From positions 1-19,847 of the forward strand of contig JAYMGJ010000577.1 of NCBI GenBank assembly GCA_037178675.1: 19,847 nt of DNA. The letters are read 5' to 3'. Below, piece after piece: positions 18,946 to 19,847 of the stretch. A program made the position numbers and the translations under genes. Position 1 is the first letter of the stretch; every line of letters starts with the position of its first letter. The notes below the pieces were generated by a model. It was given only the letters and a program-made list of their open reading frames with translations. It searched no databases and was not told the origin of the DNA. This stretch comes from Scleroderma bovista. Taxonomy: Eukaryota > Basidiomycota > Agaricomycetes > Boletales > Sclerodermataceae.

Positions 18946-19321
18946 ATGACCCGTGCGTCTCCTCGCATGCCATGACACAGGCCATCGACTCACGTACTAC
19001 AGGAGGAAACCAGAGAGAAATGGACCGAGCGAAGGCGGCCAAGAAACAAGCCGCCGCCAACAAATCAAAGGCAAAGGACAGCAACACGAGTCTGGCCAAA
19101 CGTAGGGAGGCGTAAGCATGCCCATTCATCGTTCTTCGTCCCGTATCAGCTCCATTTACTGAACCCCCCCACCCTTTTAGTGACGCAGATATCCTGAGGG
19201 CTAAACAGAAGGCATGCCAAGATCCTGTTTTCACTTGAGTGGGCTGATCCCCATGGGATATACACAGAAGAACGAGGAGATGAAGGCCGCTGCAGCCAAG
19301 GGGGCGAAAGGGACCACCTGA
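18946..19321 (+). CDS. SERF/4F5-type small basic protein
   Basis: Exons 18946-18952, 19003-19111, 19181-19211 and 19268-19321 give 66 residues. The chain begins MTRGNQREMDRAKAAKKQAA, then KAKDSNTSLAKRREADADIL, and ends in Lys/Ala-rich repeats (KAAAAKGAKGTT). MTRGNQRE followed by a Lys/Arg-rich helix is the signature of the 4F5/SERF family, small soluble proteins that bind RNA and acidic proteins and modify amyloid formation in animals. The role in fungi is not established. The first coding exon is just 7 nt. Intron 3 (19212-19267) starts with GCATGC, so a GC...AG intron is needed to keep the frame; the alternative GTTTTC donor would insert five extra residues. Other introns are 50 and 69 nt. 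Confidence 0.88.
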
Positions 19322-19790
19322 AGGAAGGGCTTGGATCGAGATCCCGTGTATCCAACCCATTTCCTTGCCCGAATCCCACCGTGCGCATCGGGGGGGAGGG
19401 TGATCCTTTTGGTGGGAGCATTCCATCCCTGGTAGTGATATCAAAACCCTTGACCCTGTCTATTCATATCCCAAATACACATCATTTCTTCTGGCGCGTC
19501 CCTCCACGCTTATATATAATGTGAACCCGGCCGTTCTTTCATGGAAGATACCTTTAGCCCTTTATTAAAGTGTGGCGTTGCTGTCGCCGCCCATCATATC
19601 ATCATCATCATCCATCATCATCATCATCACGCCCCGATACTCGCGAACAAGAACGAAACAGCGGACCGCGGCAGTTCGTCCTTCGCGCCTTCTCCATCTC
19701 CATCTGGCCATGAAACTTTGGTTTATATATGGACACCGGACTAACGTCCCAAAAAAACCAGGCGGGTACACCCATTTGCCTTCTGCCCGC
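19322..19790. other. 3' flank of SERF-like gene and start of a new promoter
   Basis: No gene is supported. There are two TATA-like runs, TTATATATAAT near 19509-19519 and TTTATATATGG near 19722-19732, and a CAT/ATC microsatellite at 19591-19630. A minus frame is open from the window end to about 19610, but it reads through the microsatellite and lacks family features. Confidence 0.45.
19591..19630. repeat. ATC/CAT microsatellite
   Basis: Imperfect (ATC)n tract with two interruptions over about 40 bases, non-coding by my reading. Confidence 0.85.
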
Positions 19791-19847
19791 ATGGCAAATC
19801 AGCTCCTTTGCTGTGACGAAATCCTTGGCGGGCTGTGGGCAGACCAG
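19791..19847 (+). CDS. Possible start of a gene cut by the window edge
   Basis: An ATG at 19791 opens a frame of 19 codons to the window end (MANQLLCCDEILGGLWADQ). A TATA-like run lies about 60 bases upstream, a normal spacing for fungal genes. The product cannot be named from so few residues. Confidence 0.3.
   Translation, partial: MANQLLCCDEILGGLWADQ

Noticed and set aside
18409..18993. 194-codon minus-strand frame before the SERF-like gene
   Set aside because: No recognisable motif, runs across promoter-like repeats and overlaps SERF exon 1. Expression data could overturn this.
18908..19630. Trinucleotide tracts as a possible CRISPR-like or satellite array
   Set aside because: They are simple GAC/AAC and ATC microsatellites with no spacers; ordinary for a fungal genome.

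Overview
The window looks like nuclear DNA of a filamentous basidiomycete, probably an Agaricomycete. Genes are dense and split by many short introns of about 43-69 nt, mostly GT...AG with CTNAC/CTNAT-like branch points. They sit on both strands, and the proteins are recognisably fungal. All gene models were built by hand from reading-frame continuity, splice-site motifs and remembered family signatures; no search was run.

Layout. 435-1702 (+): HIS6, histidine biosynthesis, ten exons. 1703-2930: no intact gene; two orphan reading frames, one a probable pseudogene. 2934-3482 and 4304-4871 (both -): tandem paralogues for small secreted-size or cytosolic beta-trefoil-like proteins resembling fungal protease inhibitors of family I66. 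They share exon structure, promoter sequence and 3' flank. 5136-6400: mostly empty, one orphan frame. 6831-7605 (-): a histone-fold protein of the DPB3/POLE4/CHRAC15 type, with possible extra exons down to 6443. 7748-8471 (-): HIT-family nucleotide hydrolase. 8761-10052 (+): SAM-dependent methyltransferase with a 12-nt microexon, divergent from the HIT gene. 10084-10562 (-): possible small unknown gene. 10885-13234 (-): Erf4/Golgin-A7 family protein with a very long disordered N-terminus. 14040-17695 (-): the general corepressor CYC8/SSN6 (TPR). 18946-19321 (+): a small SERF/4F5-type protein. From 19791 a further gene may begin.

The genes do not form a pathway. HIS6, CYC8, DPB3, HIT, ERF4 and SERF are housekeeping or regulatory genes. 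The accessory part is 1.7-6.4 kb, with a recent tandem duplication and gene remains. From about 11.7 to 17.7 kb the DNA is visibly more GC-rich, because of the long low-complexity coding exons.

Most interesting signals: four introns that the reading frames require to start with GC instead of GT; excess of the palindrome ACTAGT, including one apparent 6-bp ACTAGT indel between the paralogous introns; microexons in the methyltransferase; and a properly phased set of splice sites that would extend the DPB3-like protein past its apparent stop. I found no evidence for a wholly new multi-gene system.
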